This document shows positions 8,822 to 18,092 of a stretch of DNA of 51,227 nt, one piece after another. The translations under genes were made by a program, and so were the position numbers. Each line of letters begins with the position of its first letter. The first letter of the stretch is position 1. This DNA comes from Nitrosomonadales bacterium. Its GTDB lineage: Bacteria > Pseudomonadota > Gammaproteobacteria > Burkholderiales > Gallionellaceae. The stretch lies in NCBI GenBank assembly GCA_023259065.1, contig JAHFQY010000015.1:1-51227 (forward strand), read 5' to 3'. The notes beneath the pieces are model-generated. The model was not told where the DNA came from. It searched no databases and worked only from the letters and a program-made list of their open reading frames with translations.

Positions 8822-9334
8822 GTGAACAGCCTGCTGACCCTGTGGAACAGCCTGTCCAGGCGCTGGCTGTATTTGGCCGGCACACTGGCTATCTGCGGGT
8901 TGTTCGCGGTCGTTCTGTACGTGCAGCATGTATTGCATCAGGAACCTTGCCCGCTGTGCATGGTGCAGCGCCTGATATTCATTGCCATGCTGGTAATTTT
9001 TGCCGCGGCCACCCTCCACAACCCTGGAAAATCTGGCGCGAAACTATACGGTGTATTTATAGGTCTGTTTGCGCTGCTAGGCGTCAGCGTTGCCAGCCGT
9101 CATATCTGGCTGCAACATTTGCCCAAGGATCAGGTTCCAGCCTGTGGTCCGGGTTTGGACTACCTGTTGCAGAATTTCCCCATGGCTGAAGTCTGGCAGG
9201 AGTTGATGCACGGCTCCGGCGAATGCGCGGCCAAGGGCTGGACATTCCTGACCATCGGCATTCCCGAGTGGGCATTGATTTGGTACGTGTTGCTTGGCAC
9301 ATGGGCGCTACTGATCACGTTGCGAAAACGGTAA
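8822..9334 (+). CDS. dsbB: Disulfide bond formation protein DsbB
   Basis: A 170-residue inner-membrane quinone reductase that reoxidises DsbA. Four hydrophobic segments are visible (about residues 15-35, 48-63, 76-92 and 140-165). The first periplasmic loop carries the redox pair C43/C46 (EPCPLCMVQR), and the second carries C108 and C135 (VPACGPG, GSGECAA), so both disulfides needed for function can form. It starts at GTG 8822, one base after the iscX stop, and may be cotranscribed with the isc genes. That arrangement would tie periplasmic thiol oxidation to the same transcript. Confidence 0.94.
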   Translation: MNSLLTLWNSLSRRWLYLAGTLAICGLFAVVLYVQHVLHQEPCPLCMVQRLIFIAMLVIFAAATLHNPGKSGAKLYGVFIGLFALLGVSVASRHIWLQHLPKDQVPACGPGLDYLLQNFPMAEVWQELMHGSGECAAKGWTFLTIGIPEWALIWYVLLGTWALLITLRKR

Positions 9335-9639
9335 TTTACTGTTTCAACTAGACTTTTACACTGCACTCCCTCTTTCCAGGTTTTCCCCGGATTAGCCATT
9401 CCTGCCAGCCAGCTCGCCTGAAAATATTCAAGCTCTTGAAGCAGCGTGGTTTTCAATATTTATCTGATTTTATTGATTAGCGGGCTTGATTTTTTGGTGT
9501 GCTGCCATGGGCGTTGGATTGATAAAGTTCATCTCCCTGTCAAGATTGGGCAGGCAAAAATCGGGGTTCTTTTTTGACTCCAGATAGGGTGATAATGAGC
9601 AAGTTTAAATCTTGTTAATTACACTCATTGCTTGAAATC
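9335..9639. other. Non-coding gap before nrdJ
   Basis: About 305 bases without a convincing gene. It holds an AT-rich stretch and a small hairpin (TTCAAG/CTTGAA at 9427-9440). I looked for a cobalamin riboswitch, expected for a B12-dependent enzyme, and did not find a convincing B12 box. No clean promoter or NrdR box pair was identified. Confidence 0.4.
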
Positions 9640-12600
9640 ATGAAATCAAAAAAGATAGTTGCCCCCCTGGCTGAACAAGAAATCACCCCCGAAGTTCTGC
9701 GTGAAAAATACTGCAAGGAAGGCGAGGCTAGCGCCCATGACGTGCGCAAGCGCGTGGCGCGCGGGCTGGCTGCCGTGGAGAAAGACACGGCCAAGTGGGA
9801 GGGCGAATTCCTGTGGGCTCTGGAAAATGGTTTCATTCCGGGCGGGCGCATCAATTCGGCTGCGGGCACCACACTGCAAGCCACGCTGATCAACTGCTTT
9901 GTGCAGCCGGTGGGCGACGCCATCAGCGGTATGACGGATGGCAAACCCGGCATCTACGATGCCTTGCAACAGGCTGCCGAAACCATGCGCCGCGGCGGCG
10001 GCGTGGGCTACGATTTTTCCGATATCCGCCCCAAGGACGCCCTGGTCAAAGGCACAAATAGTCGAGCCAGCGGCCCTGTGTCCTACATGCGCGTGTTCGA
10101 CCGTTCTTGTGAAACGGTCGAGTCGGCCGGCGCGCGCCGCGGTGCACAGATGGGTGTGCTGCGCTGCGACCATCCCGATATCGAGGCCTTCATTCACGCC
10201 AAGGACAGCGGCGACCTGCGCAACTTCAATATCTCGGTAGGCATTACGGACGAGTTCATGCAGGCCGTGGCAGCCGATGGCGAGTGGGAACTGGTGCACA
10301 AGGCCAAGCCGTCACAGGCAGCACTGGATGCGGGGGCGTATCAGCGCGCCGACGGCAAATGGGCCTACCGCAAGATCAAGGCGATGGAGCTGTGGAACCA
10401 GATCATGCAGGCCACCTACGATCATGCTGAGCCGGGCGTGCTGTTTATCGACAAGATCAACCGCGACAACAACCTGGCCTATATCGAAAAGATAGAGGCG
10501 ACCAACCCCTGCGTTACGGCAGACACATGGGTGATGACCACGGATGGTGCGCGCCAGGTGGTCGAGCTGATGGGCAAACAGTTCTCCGTGGTGGTTGACG
10601 GGCAGGTACACCCTGCCGCAGCGGCGGGTTTTTTCAAGACGGGCGACAAGCCTGTGCTGCGGGTACGCAGCAAGGAAGGCTATGCAATCCGCCTGACTGA
10701 AGACCATCTGGTGCTCAAGGCTCAAGTGAGCCGCCACTCCCGCGAGACAGCCTGGGTCAAGGCTGGCGAGCTTCAGCCTGGAGACTCGCTGGTGCTGAAC
10801 AACCATCGCGAACTTTCCGGCTGGGCGGGCAGCGGCACGACAGAGCAGGGTTACCTGCTTGGATTGCTGGTCGGGGACGGCCTGCTCAAGCGTGAGACGG
10901 CAATTTTATCCGTATGGGAACATGCGGGTAGCGCCTCCATACGCACGGCAGTGACACATGCCGCACATTGTTTGACGCGCCGTGCCGATCACCGGGGCTG
11001 GCACGAGGTGGAAGGTCGCGGCGAATACCGCTACAAATCGGCCAGCCTGCATGCTTTGGCGCAGCAGTTTGGCATGCATGAAGCGAAGGCGGTGACACCT
11101 GAAATAGAACAGGCATCGTTTGAGTTTTATCGCGGTTTCCTGCGCGGTTTGTTCGATGCGGACGGCAGCGTGCAAGGCTCGCAGGAGAAAGGTGTCAGCG
11201 TGCGCCTGGCGCAATCCAATGCCGCCACGCTGGAAGCGGTGCAACGCATGCTGGCGCGTATGGGGATTGTTTCCACGCTCCATCTGAACCGCCGCGATGA
11301 ACAGATGAAAGCCTTGCCGGATGGCAAGGGCGGCCTGAAAGAGTATCTGGTCAGGCCGCAGCACGAGTTGATCGTCGCCAGGGACAATCTGGTGCGCTAT
11401 GCCGACCTGATAGGCTTTGCCGACAGTGAGAAGCAAACCAGGCTAGCTGAGCTGATTGCGAATTACCGGCGCATACCCAACCGCGAACGCTTTGTGGTGG
11501 AGGTGGAAAGCATTCTGGCTGAAGGTACGGAAGCGGTATTTGACGTGCAGGTGCCGGGCATCAATGCCTTCGATGCCAATGGCTTGTATGTGCACAATTG
11601 CGGCGAACAGCCGCTGCCCAACTACGGCTGCTGCGACCTTGGCAGCGTCAATCTTTCCAGCTTTGTAGTGCAGCCTTTCAGCAAGGAAGCGGAGTTTGAT
11701 TTCGCCACTTTCGAGCGCGTGGTCGCGCTGGCTGCGCGCATGCTCGACAACGTGCTGGACGTAACCGTATGGCCGCTGCCGGAGCAGCAATCGGAGGCGC
11801 AGGCCAAGCGCCGCATCGGCATAGGCTTTACCGGCCTGGGCGACGCGCTGATCATGTTGTGTTTGAAATACAACAGCGATGCGGGACGCGCAATGGCTGC
11901 GCGTATTGCCGAGTCCATGCGTGACTCGGCGTATAACGCCTCGGTTGATCTGGCCGTTGAAAAGGGCGCCTTCCCCCTGCTGGATGTCGAGCGTTACCTG
12001 GCTGCGCCCAACTTTGCCTCGCGCCTGCCGGACGGCCTCAAGCAGCGCATACGCCAGCACGGACTGCGCAACAGCCACCTGCTGTCGATTGCGCCCACTG
12101 GCACCATCAGCCTGGCCTTTGCCGATAATGCCAGCAACGGCATCGAGCCGCCGTTCTCGTGGTTCTACAACCGCAACAAGCGCATGCTGGACGGCAGCAA
12201 GAAAGCCATCGAGGTGGCCGATCATGCCTGGCGCTTGTACCGCCACCTGGGCGGCGACGTGGACAAGCTGCCGGATTACTTCGTCACCGCGCTGGAGATG
12301 TCCGCCACCGACCATATGGCCATGTCGGCCGCAGTGCAGCCTTACGTCGACACCGCCATCAGCAAGACCGTCAACGTGCCTGCCGACTATCCCTTCGAGG
12401 CCTTCGAAGACCTCTACATGGAGGCATGGAAGCACGGGCTCAAGGGCATCACCACCTACAGGCCCAATAGCGTGCTGGGCGCCGTGCTGGAAGTAAAACC
12501 GGTCGCAGGCACCAAGGAAGCGCCACAAGATCTCGATCAAAAAGACATGGACAGGCGCGTGGTGCTCGACATCATGCCCACCCCCGCATTGGCCAGCCTG

Positions 12601-13596
12601 CGCTGGCCGGGGCGGCCCGAGCAGGCGCTGGGCAGCGATGGCTGGGTGTACATGATCGAACACCCGCACGGCAGCTTTGCCACTTTTATCAGCCATATCC
12701 AGAACGGCAGCGCGCGCCCGTTCGAGGTGTGGGTGAATGGTGCGGAGCAGCCGCGCGGACTCGGTGCGGTGGCCAAGACATTGTCCATGGACATGCGTGC
12801 GGATGACCGCGGCTGGCTCAACATGAAGCTGTCGGTGCTGGAGAAAACTTCCGGTGACGACGCCTTCTTCATGCCGTTCCCGCCCAGCGGCGACAAGCTG
12901 CGCATGCCCAGCCTGGTATCGGGTTTTGCCCGCATCGTGCGCTACCGTTGCGAGCAGCTGGACGCGCTGAGCATGCAGGAAGGCGAGGCCACCCCCGTGC
13001 TGGATGCCATGTTCTCGCGCAAGGAACCCAAGGCCAGCCCGGACGGCACCATGAGCTGGACCGTGGATGTGCTGAACCCGGCCGGCGGCGATGACTTCGT
13101 GCTCGGCCTGAAAGAACTGGTGCTACCCGATGGCCAGCGCCGCCCCTATTCCGTGTGGCTCTCCGGTGAGTACCCGCGCGCGCTGGACGGGCTGTGCAAA
13201 CTGCTCAGCCTGGACATGCGCGTGATCGACCCGGCCTGGATAGGCATGAAGCTGCGCAAGCTGCTGAACTACCCGGAGCCTCTGGGTGACTTCATGGCCA
13301 AGGTGCCGGGCAGCGACAAATCGCAGAACTGGCCTTCCACCGTGGCCTATGTGGCGCGCCTGATGATCCACCGTTACGCCATGCTGGGCCTGCTCAGTGA
13401 AGAGGGCTACCCCATCACCGAGAGCGGCATCCTGTCTGCGCCGCAACGCAAGGAACCGCGCGACGAAGCGCACAAGCAGCATGAACAGTTGCTGATGGCG
13501 GGCAAGAAATGTGCGGAGTGCGGCAACCGCACCGTGATCAAAAAAGACGGCTGCGATTTTTGTACTGCGTGTGGTGCGATAGGGGCGTGCGGCTAG
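9640..13596 (+). CDS. nrdJ: Class II (B12-dependent) ribonucleotide reductase NrdJ with intein
   Basis: A 1318-codon frame encoding a 955-residue adenosylcobalamin-dependent ribonucleotide reductase interrupted by a 363-residue intein (10510-11598). The enzyme makes deoxyribonucleotides without oxygen. The redox cysteine in [10 protein letters not shown], the NPCGE motif with the thiyl-radical cysteine, and the second redox cysteine in [12 protein letters not shown] are all present, as is the nucleotide-site segment [19 protein letters not shown]. After the barrel come two related TSCPD-type domains (about 12640-12850 and 13130-13270). The C-terminus is a zinc-ribbon-like tail with CAEC and CTAC pairs, probably used for re-reduction. 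ATG 9640 is chosen over an upstream TTG at 9628. Neither start has a strong ribosome binding site. Confidence 0.95.
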   Translation: MKSKKIVAPLAEQEITPEVLREKYCKEGEASAHDVRKRVARGLAAVEKDTAKWEGEFLWALENGFIPGGRINSAAGTTLQATLINCFVQPVGDAISGMTDGKPGIYDALQQAAETMRRGGGVGYDFSDIRPKDALVKGTNSRASGPVSYMRVFDRSCETVESAGARRGAQMGVLRCDHPDIEAFIHAKDSGDLRNFNISVGITDEFMQAVAADGEWELVHKAKPSQAALDAGAYQRADGKWAYRKIKAMELWNQIMQATYDHAEPGVLFIDKINRDNNLAYIEKIEATNPCVTADTWVMTTDGARQVVELMGKQFSVVVDGQVHPAAAAGFFKTGDKPVLRVRSKEGYAIRLTEDHLVLKAQVSRHSRETAWVKAGELQPGDSLVLNNHRELSGWAGSGTTEQGYLLGLLVGDGLLKRETAILSVWEHAGSASIRTAVTHAAHCLTRRADHRGWHEVEGRGEYRYKSASLHALAQQFGMHEAKAVTPEIEQASFEFYRGFLRGLFDADGSVQGSQEKGVSVRLAQSNAATLEAVQRMLARMGIVSTLHLNRRDEQMKALPDGKGGLKEYLVRPQHELIVARDNLVRYADLIGFADSEKQTRLAELIANYRRIPNRERFVVEVESILAEGTEAVFDVQVPGINAFDANGLYVHNCGEQPLPNYGCCDLGSVNLSSFVVQPFSKEAEFDFATFERVVALAARMLDNVLDVTVWPLPEQQSEAQAKRRIGIGFTGLGDALIMLCLKYNSDAGRAMAARIAESMRDSAYNASVDLAVEKGAFPLLDVERYLAAPNFASRLPDGLKQRIRQHGLRNSHLLSIAPTGTISLAFADNASNGIEPPFSWFYNRNKRMLDGSKKAIEVADHAWRLYRHLGGDVDKLPDYFVTALEMSATDHMAMSAAVQPYVDTAISKTVNVPADYPFEAFEDLYMEAWKHGLKGITTYRPNSVLGAVLEVKPVAGTKEAPQDLDQKDMDRRVVLDIMPTPALASLRWPGRPEQALGSDGWVYMIEHPHGSFATFISHIQNGSARPFEVWVNGAEQPRGLGAVAKTLSMDMRADDRGWLNMKLSVLEKTSGDDAFFMPFPPSGDKLRMPSLVSGFARIVRYRCEQLDALSMQEGEATPVLDAMFSRKEPKASPDGTMSWTVDVLNPAGGDDFVLGLKELVLPDGQRRPYSVWLSGEYPRALDGLCKLLSLDMRVIDPAWIGMKLRKLLNYPEPLGDFMAKVPGSDKSQNWPSTVAYVARLMIHRYAMLGLLSEEGYPITESGILSAPQRKEPRDEAHKQHEQLLMAGKKCAECGNRTVIKKDGCDFCTACGAIGACG
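10510..11598 (+). mobile_element. Full-length LAGLIDADG intein in NrdJ
   Basis: A 363-residue in-frame insertion between NP and CGEQ of the NPCGEQPLP motif. It has all splicing blocks: Cys1 ([13 protein letters not shown]), the block B motif TEDH (63-66), block F ([16 protein letters not shown]) and the terminal His-Asn (VHN) followed by extein Cys+1. The two LAGLIDADG motifs of a homing endonuclease are present with acidic residues intact: LLGLLVGDG (116-124, D123) and [10 protein letters not shown] (210-219). It therefore looks capable of both self-splicing and homing. The exteins join as [12 protein letters not shown], the standard reductase sequence. Confidence 0.95.
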
Positions 13597-13637
13597 CCGC
13601 CTGGAAGGGCGCAATATCAGGCATGCATAAGCAAAAA

Positions 13638-13651
13638 GTGATGTAGCTCAC
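13638..13651. promoter_or_regulatory. CRP-like palindrome upstream of the GGDEF-EAL gene
   Basis: GTGA and TCAC are separated by six bases, a perfect core of the CRP/FNR-superfamily operator, centred about 110 bases before the start of the membrane GGDEF-EAL gene. The outer bases are not symmetrical, so the match is limited to the core. No regulator gene of this family lies in the window. Confidence 0.35.
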
Positions 13652-13754
13652 GCCGGAATCGTCTTGCGATATAGTCTTGGCAACGGTCTGCTGGAACAGA
13701 GGGTCTGCGTTTCAACATACCTTTTTCCAGCGGGCATTTTGAAAATGCCGAGCT

Positions 13755-15638
13755 ATGAAAAACCAGAAATTCTATTCGTTCCTGCATAAGCAGATTCCCG
13801 TGGTGCTAGGTCTGTCGCTGGTGCCAGGTCTATCCTATATATTTCTTGGGGCTTATTACCATGTGCTGGCGCCGGCGCTGATCTGGTACGGCCTGGTTAT
13901 CCTGGTTTGCCTGTGGGGCGTGCGGGTTTACAGAAACTTTCGCTATGAGGAAATGACCAAGGAAGGGCTGGATGCCTGGTACAGGGAGCTCAGCTATTTT
14001 TTCTACACAATTTTCTTTCTGTGGACACTGATCTTCCTGCTTTATATCAGGGAGAATGTCTACCAGATTCACTACATCGCCATCTTTACCCAAATGGGCA
14101 CGGCAGTACTGGCAGCCACCTTGCTGATGTCCGACCGGCGCTTGTATGTCCCGACGATACTGATATTCATGGTGCCCCTGACCATTGTTTTTCTGGCGAT
14201 CAACGAGGTTTATGGCTACGCACTGGCTTTTTTATCGTGTGTTTTGTCATGGTTGTTGTTTTATGCCGCGCGCAATAGTTGTATGCTGTTGCGGAAAACC
14301 AGCCACCAAGCCTCGCACGACATGCTGACCGGGCTGAGCAACCGCTACAACTTCATCGAGCATTTGCAGCAGGTTATCAACAAGCTGAAAGACGAGCAGG
14401 GCTATGCCTACCTTCTGCTGATCGACCTGGACCATTTCAAATCCGTCAATGATTCCCTTGGGCATGATGTCGGGGATGTGTTGCTGCAGGAGGTGTCTGC
14501 ACGCCTTGCCTTGATTACGCCTGCAGATAACCTGCTGGCCAGATTGGGCGGTGACGAATTCATTATTGTCGGTAGAACATATGCAGGCAAGGATGAGTGC
14601 GAGCAGGCGGCGGTGCAACTGTCCAACGTGTTGCTGGATGCTTTGAAGCAGACTTACATCATCAATAATCATCACTTGTATATCAGCTGCAGCGTGGGCG
14701 TGAGCCTGGTGGATGCCAGCAGTATCAATGCCAACCGTTTCATCAAGGAGGCTGATATTGCAATGTATGAAGTCAAGGCCAGCGGGCGCGATGGTATTTT
14801 CATGTTTAATGATGCGCTGTCCAGGCGGGTGGAGCAGCATCTGGAGATTGAGCGCCTGCTGCATTTTGCGTTGGGGAATGACGAGATATCGCTTAACTTC
14901 CAGCCGCAAATTGATGAGCATGGAAATATTGTGGGCGCCGAGGTATTGGTGCGCTGGAATAACGCCAAGCTGGGCCCGGTTTCTCCGGCAGTATTCATTC
15001 CCATCGCCGAGCAAACCGGCCTTATTGTCGAGTTGGGGAAATACATACTGGAGCAGTCATTTATTTTCCTCAGGGATTGGCATCAAAAGGGCATTGCACT
15101 GCAGCAGCTTTCAATCAATATCAGCATGCGCCAGTTTGTGCACCATACGTTTATCGACGAGGTGAGAAGGCTGATTCAGTTGTATCTGGATGATGAGTTG
15201 TGCTCGAAACTGGTATTCGAGATTACAGAGTCCATTGCGGCTGAAGATATGGCAACGGTTACCTTGCGCATGAAAGAGTTGAACGAGCTGGGAATCAAGT
15301 TCTCGATGGATGATTTTGGCACCGGCTACTCATCACTGAGCAATGTAAAACAGCTGGCCGTCTCCGAGATCAAGATCGACAAGTCATTTGTGGCCGAGAT
15401 TGAGCACAATGCCAGTGACCAGTCGATGATAAAAACCATACTCGGCCTGGCCAAGCTGCTGGGTTTCACTGTGGTGGCGGAAGGTGTGGAAACCAAGGGT
15501 CAGCGTGACTTTCTGGCGGCTCACGAATGCAAGACCTTTCAGGGATACTATTTTTCCCGGCCTTTGCCCGGGAATGAGTTTGAGGCGTTCTGGTTCAAAC
15601 AAACCCGGGCTGCATCACTGATAACCATCAAAGATTAG
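13755..15638 (+). CDS. Membrane-bound GGDEF-EAL c-di-GMP enzyme
   Basis: A 627-residue inner-membrane signalling protein. The first 185 residues hold five or six hydrophobic segments without a sensor motif I recognise. The GGDEF domain (about 195-360) has an intact catalytic GGDEF (LLARLGGDEF) but no RxxD inhibitory site. The EAL domain (about 375-615) reads EVL in place of EAL, a common active variant, and keeps EITES, DDFGTGYSS, KIDKSF and EGVET, the usual metal and catalytic positions. It could therefore both make and degrade c-di-GMP. Direction cannot be told from sequence. It appears monocistronic. Confidence 0.9.
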   Translation: MKNQKFYSFLHKQIPVVLGLSLVPGLSYIFLGAYYHVLAPALIWYGLVILVCLWGVRVYRNFRYEEMTKEGLDAWYRELSYFFYTIFFLWTLIFLLYIRENVYQIHYIAIFTQMGTAVLAATLLMSDRRLYVPTILIFMVPLTIVFLAINEVYGYALAFLSCVLSWLLFYAARNSCMLLRKTSHQASHDMLTGLSNRYNFIEHLQQVINKLKDEQGYAYLLLIDLDHFKSVNDSLGHDVGDVLLQEVSARLALITPADNLLARLGGDEFIIVGRTYAGKDECEQAAVQLSNVLLDALKQTYIINNHHLYISCSVGVSLVDASSINANRFIKEADIAMYEVKASGRDGIFMFNDALSRRVEQHLEIERLLHFALGNDEISLNFQPQIDEHGNIVGAEVLVRWNNAKLGPVSPAVFIPIAEQTGLIVELGKYILEQSFIFLRDWHQKGIALQQLSINISMRQFVHHTFIDEVRRLIQLYLDDELCSKLVFEITESIAAEDMATVTLRMKELNELGIKFSMDDFGTGYSSLSNVKQLAVSEIKIDKSFVAEIEHNASDQSMIKTILGLAKLLGFTVVAEGVETKGQRDFLAAHECKTFQGYYFSRPLPGNEFEAFWFKQTRAASLITIKD

Positions 15639-15652
15639 GCCTGCGTGTTGCG

Positions 15653-17473
15653 CTACATCTGATTGGCCGGCGGCGCCACCTTCACGACTTCTTCCAGGGT
15701 GGTCAGTCCTGCGGCAACTTTCATGGCTCCTGAGATGCGCAGCGGTCGCATGCCTTCGCGGGCGGCCTGGTCGCGTATGGGGGCAATATCGGCAGTGGGG
15801 TTAACCAGTTTGCGCAGCTCGGGGCTCATCAGCAGGATTTCGTAAATGCCAACACGCCCTTTGTAACCTGTCATGCGGCATTCCAGGCAACCCACGGGTT
15901 GATGAATTTGCGCCGGTCGCTTGGATTTCCACGGTGATACCAGCGTGTCCCACTGTTCCGCTTCATCCTCCTGCATGGGAGCAGGTTTCTTGCAGTGCGG
16001 GCACAGTGTGCGCACCAGACGTTGCCCCATCACGCCGAGCAGGGTGGCATTAAGCATGTAGGAAGGCACGCCCAAGTCGAGCAGGCGCGTGATGGCGGCT
16101 GGCGCGTCATTGGTGTGCAGCGTGGATAGCACCAGATGCCCCGTGAGTGCAGCCTGTATGGCCATGTCGGCAGTTTGCAGGTCGCGTATCTCGCCTATCA
16201 TGATGATATCCGGGTCCTGCCGCATCAATGCGCGCACGCCGTCAGCGAACCCCAGCTCAATGGCATGTTGCACCTGCATCTGGTTGAAGGCAGGCTCGAC
16301 CATTTCTATGGGATCTTCAATGGTGCACACGTTCACCTCGGAGGTGGCGAGCTGCTTGAGCGTTGAATACAGCGTGGTGGTCTTGCCGGAACCTGTGGGG
16401 CCGGTAACCAGGATGATGCCGTTGGGGCGTGCAGTCATCTGCTGCCAGCGGGCAAGATCTTCGTCAGAAAACCCCAGTTCAGCAAAATCGCGCACCAGCA
16501 CATCCGGGTCGAAAATCCGCATTACCAGTTTTTCACCAAAGGCCGTGGGGAGAGTAGACAGGCGCAGTTCAATTTCCAGGCCGTCGGCAGTGCGCGTCTT
16601 GATGCGGCCATCCTGCGGGCGGCGTTTTTCCACCAGATCCATGCGGCCCAGCACCTTGATGCGGCTGGTCATCGCTACCATCACCGACATGGGAACCTGG
16701 TAAACCTGGTGCAGCACACCGGCTATGCGGAAGCGTACGATGCCCAGCTCGAGCCGCGGCTCGATATGGATATCCGAGGCGCCCTGGCCAAAAGCGTACT
16801 GCCATAGCCAGTCCACGATGTGCACGATGTTCTGGTCGTTGGCATCGAACTGGCGATTGCTCTTGCCCATTTCCACCAGCTGTTCAAACGAGGCCAGCCC
16901 GGAGGTGCCGGTGCGATTTGTTTTGGAGGCGCTCTTCACCGAGAGGGCAAGGTTGAAAAACTCCACGATAAAGCGGCTGATATCCGAGGGGGGGGCCATT
17001 ACGCGTCGAATTTCCTTGCGCAATATCGGCTTCAGCACGCTTTCCCATTCACGCAGGTAAGGTTCCGCAGTGGCAATCACGACTTCGTGTGCCGTAACCA
17101 GCACCGGCAAGATGCCAAAGCGGGTGGCATAGTCGCTGGACATGATGTCGGTGACTGCAGAGAAATCAATTTTCAACGGGTCTATGCGGAAATACTCAAG
17201 GCCCACACGGGCAGCCAGCCATTCGGTGAGGACGTCGATGGTGAGCAGCCTGTGTGGCGCCACCAGTGATTTCCAGTTTTGCTCGCTGATGGTTACCAGA
17301 GGGTGTGTGTCCTGGCGCTGGCTGCGTTTGGCAGCGACGAGCGCGTCGGCCATTTCCCGGCTGATCATGCCTCCGCTCACCAGCATGTCAAGCAGCTCGA
17401 CCAGCCTGAGTTTGTGCTCGCGCCGTTCTTCCTGTTGCATTGCGCCGCCCTGTTTTACCGATTCCTGTTTCAT
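15653..17473 (-). CDS. GspE/PilB-type secretion or pilus assembly ATPase
   Basis: A 606-residue hexameric ATPase of the type II secretion/type IV pilus family. The N-terminal half includes an early helical part (LRLVELLDMLVSGGMISREM) that resembles MshEN/GspE-N domains. The motor follows with Walker A (GPTGSGKTTT), the Asp box (CTIEDPIE), Walker B (LMRQDPDIIMIGEIRD) and the His box (LSTLHTNDAP). A tetracysteine zinc module (CPHC and CLEC) lies near the C-terminus. ATG 17473, preceded by AGGGG, is preferred over an upstream start at 17494. No pilin, secretin or platform gene is near, so its partners must lie elsewhere and the choice between GspE and PilB is open. Confidence 0.88.
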   Translation of the reverse strand: MKQESVKQGGAMQQEERREHKLRLVELLDMLVSGGMISREMADALVAAKRSQRQDTHPLVTISEQNWKSLVAPHRLLTIDVLTEWLAARVGLEYFRIDPLKIDFSAVTDIMSSDYATRFGILPVLVTAHEVVIATAEPYLREWESVLKPILRKEIRRVMAPPSDISRFIVEFFNLALSVKSASKTNRTGTSGLASFEQLVEMGKSNRQFDANDQNIVHIVDWLWQYAFGQGASDIHIEPRLELGIVRFRIAGVLHQVYQVPMSVMVAMTSRIKVLGRMDLVEKRRPQDGRIKTRTADGLEIELRLSTLPTAFGEKLVMRIFDPDVLVRDFAELGFSDEDLARWQQMTARPNGIILVTGPTGSGKTTTLYSTLKQLATSEVNVCTIEDPIEMVEPAFNQMQVQHAIELGFADGVRALMRQDPDIIMIGEIRDLQTADMAIQAALTGHLVLSTLHTNDAPAAITRLLDLGVPSYMLNATLLGVMGQRLVRTLCPHCKKPAPMQEDEAEQWDTLVSPWKSKRPAQIHQPVGCLECRMTGYKGRVGIYEILLMSPELRKLVNPTADIAPIRDQAAREGMRPLRISGAMKVAAGLTTLEEVVKVAPPANQM

Positions 17474-17597
17474 CGCTATACCCCTGCATGCCATTGCTAA
17501 ACTATACTTGCATCGTTGCCATAACCCAAGTGCCGTGTTGCATCAGGCTGATGTGACACATTAGCTGGAACAGCCTAATAGATTCGGGAAAATAATA

Positions 17598-18086
17598 ATG
17601 CAGATCAAGATTGCACACCCAGCATTTCAACAGCAGCAGCTTGCGGTGGCCGCAGCCGGCTTGTTAAGTGCGCCATGCCTTTTTCTCAATGGCAAGAAAA
17701 TTGCCGGACAGAAAGGGAATTACACCGTGCAGAATGATGCGGGTGACAGTGTGGTGGTGAGATTGCAGCGCATTTACCCTGACCCCATTCCCAGGGTCAC
17801 GATAGACGGCGCCGCCATCGAGATTGCGCGTCCATTGGCCTGGTACTCCTATGCCTGGGCTGCCTTGCCGGTGTTGCTCCTGTTCTCGGGCGGAACCTTC
17901 GGCATTGCCGGCAACCTCCTTGGCGGCGTGATAGGTGTGACGGGTACCTACCTGAACCTGCGCATCCTGCGCAAGGATGATATTGCCATACTCAGGTATT
18001 GGGCATCGCTGCTGGTCACGCTGGGTGCATATATTGCTTTTGCTATTGTGATTACCCTGGTGCAGGCGCTTACTGCAAAATCCTGA
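17598..18086 (+). CDS. Small membrane protein of unknown function
   Basis: A 162-residue protein with a soluble N-terminal part of about 80 residues that reads like a small beta-rich domain (LFLNGKKIAGQKGNYTVQ, then VVVRLQRIYPDPIP). Two or three membrane segments follow (about 83-125 and 138-158). There is no signal peptide, so the N-terminus is probably cytoplasmic. It is 6 bases upstream of the APH/AAA kinase gene and likely cotranscribed with it. I do not recognise the family. Confidence 0.6.
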   Translation: MQIKIAHPAFQQQQLAVAAAGLLSAPCLFLNGKKIAGQKGNYTVQNDAGDSVVVRLQRIYPDPIPRVTIDGAAIEIARPLAWYSYAWAALPVLLLFSGGTFGIAGNLLGGVIGVTGTYLNLRILRKDDIAILRYWASLLVTLGAYIAFAIVITLVQALTAKS

Positions 18087-18092
18087 TGCGCC

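Noticed and set aside
9335-9639. Cobalamin riboswitch before the B12-dependent nrdJ
   Set aside because: No convincing B12 box or matching stem arrangement could be found by eye; a covariance-model search would settle it.
10510-11598. A separate free-standing homing endonuclease gene
   Set aside because: The segment is in frame with nrdJ, starts with Cys, ends with His-Asn before Cys and has no own start or stop, so it is an intein.
11443-12696. 417-codon minus-strand frame across nrdJ
   Set aside because: The reductase motifs lie on the plus strand; this frame has no motif and spans the intein-extein junction.
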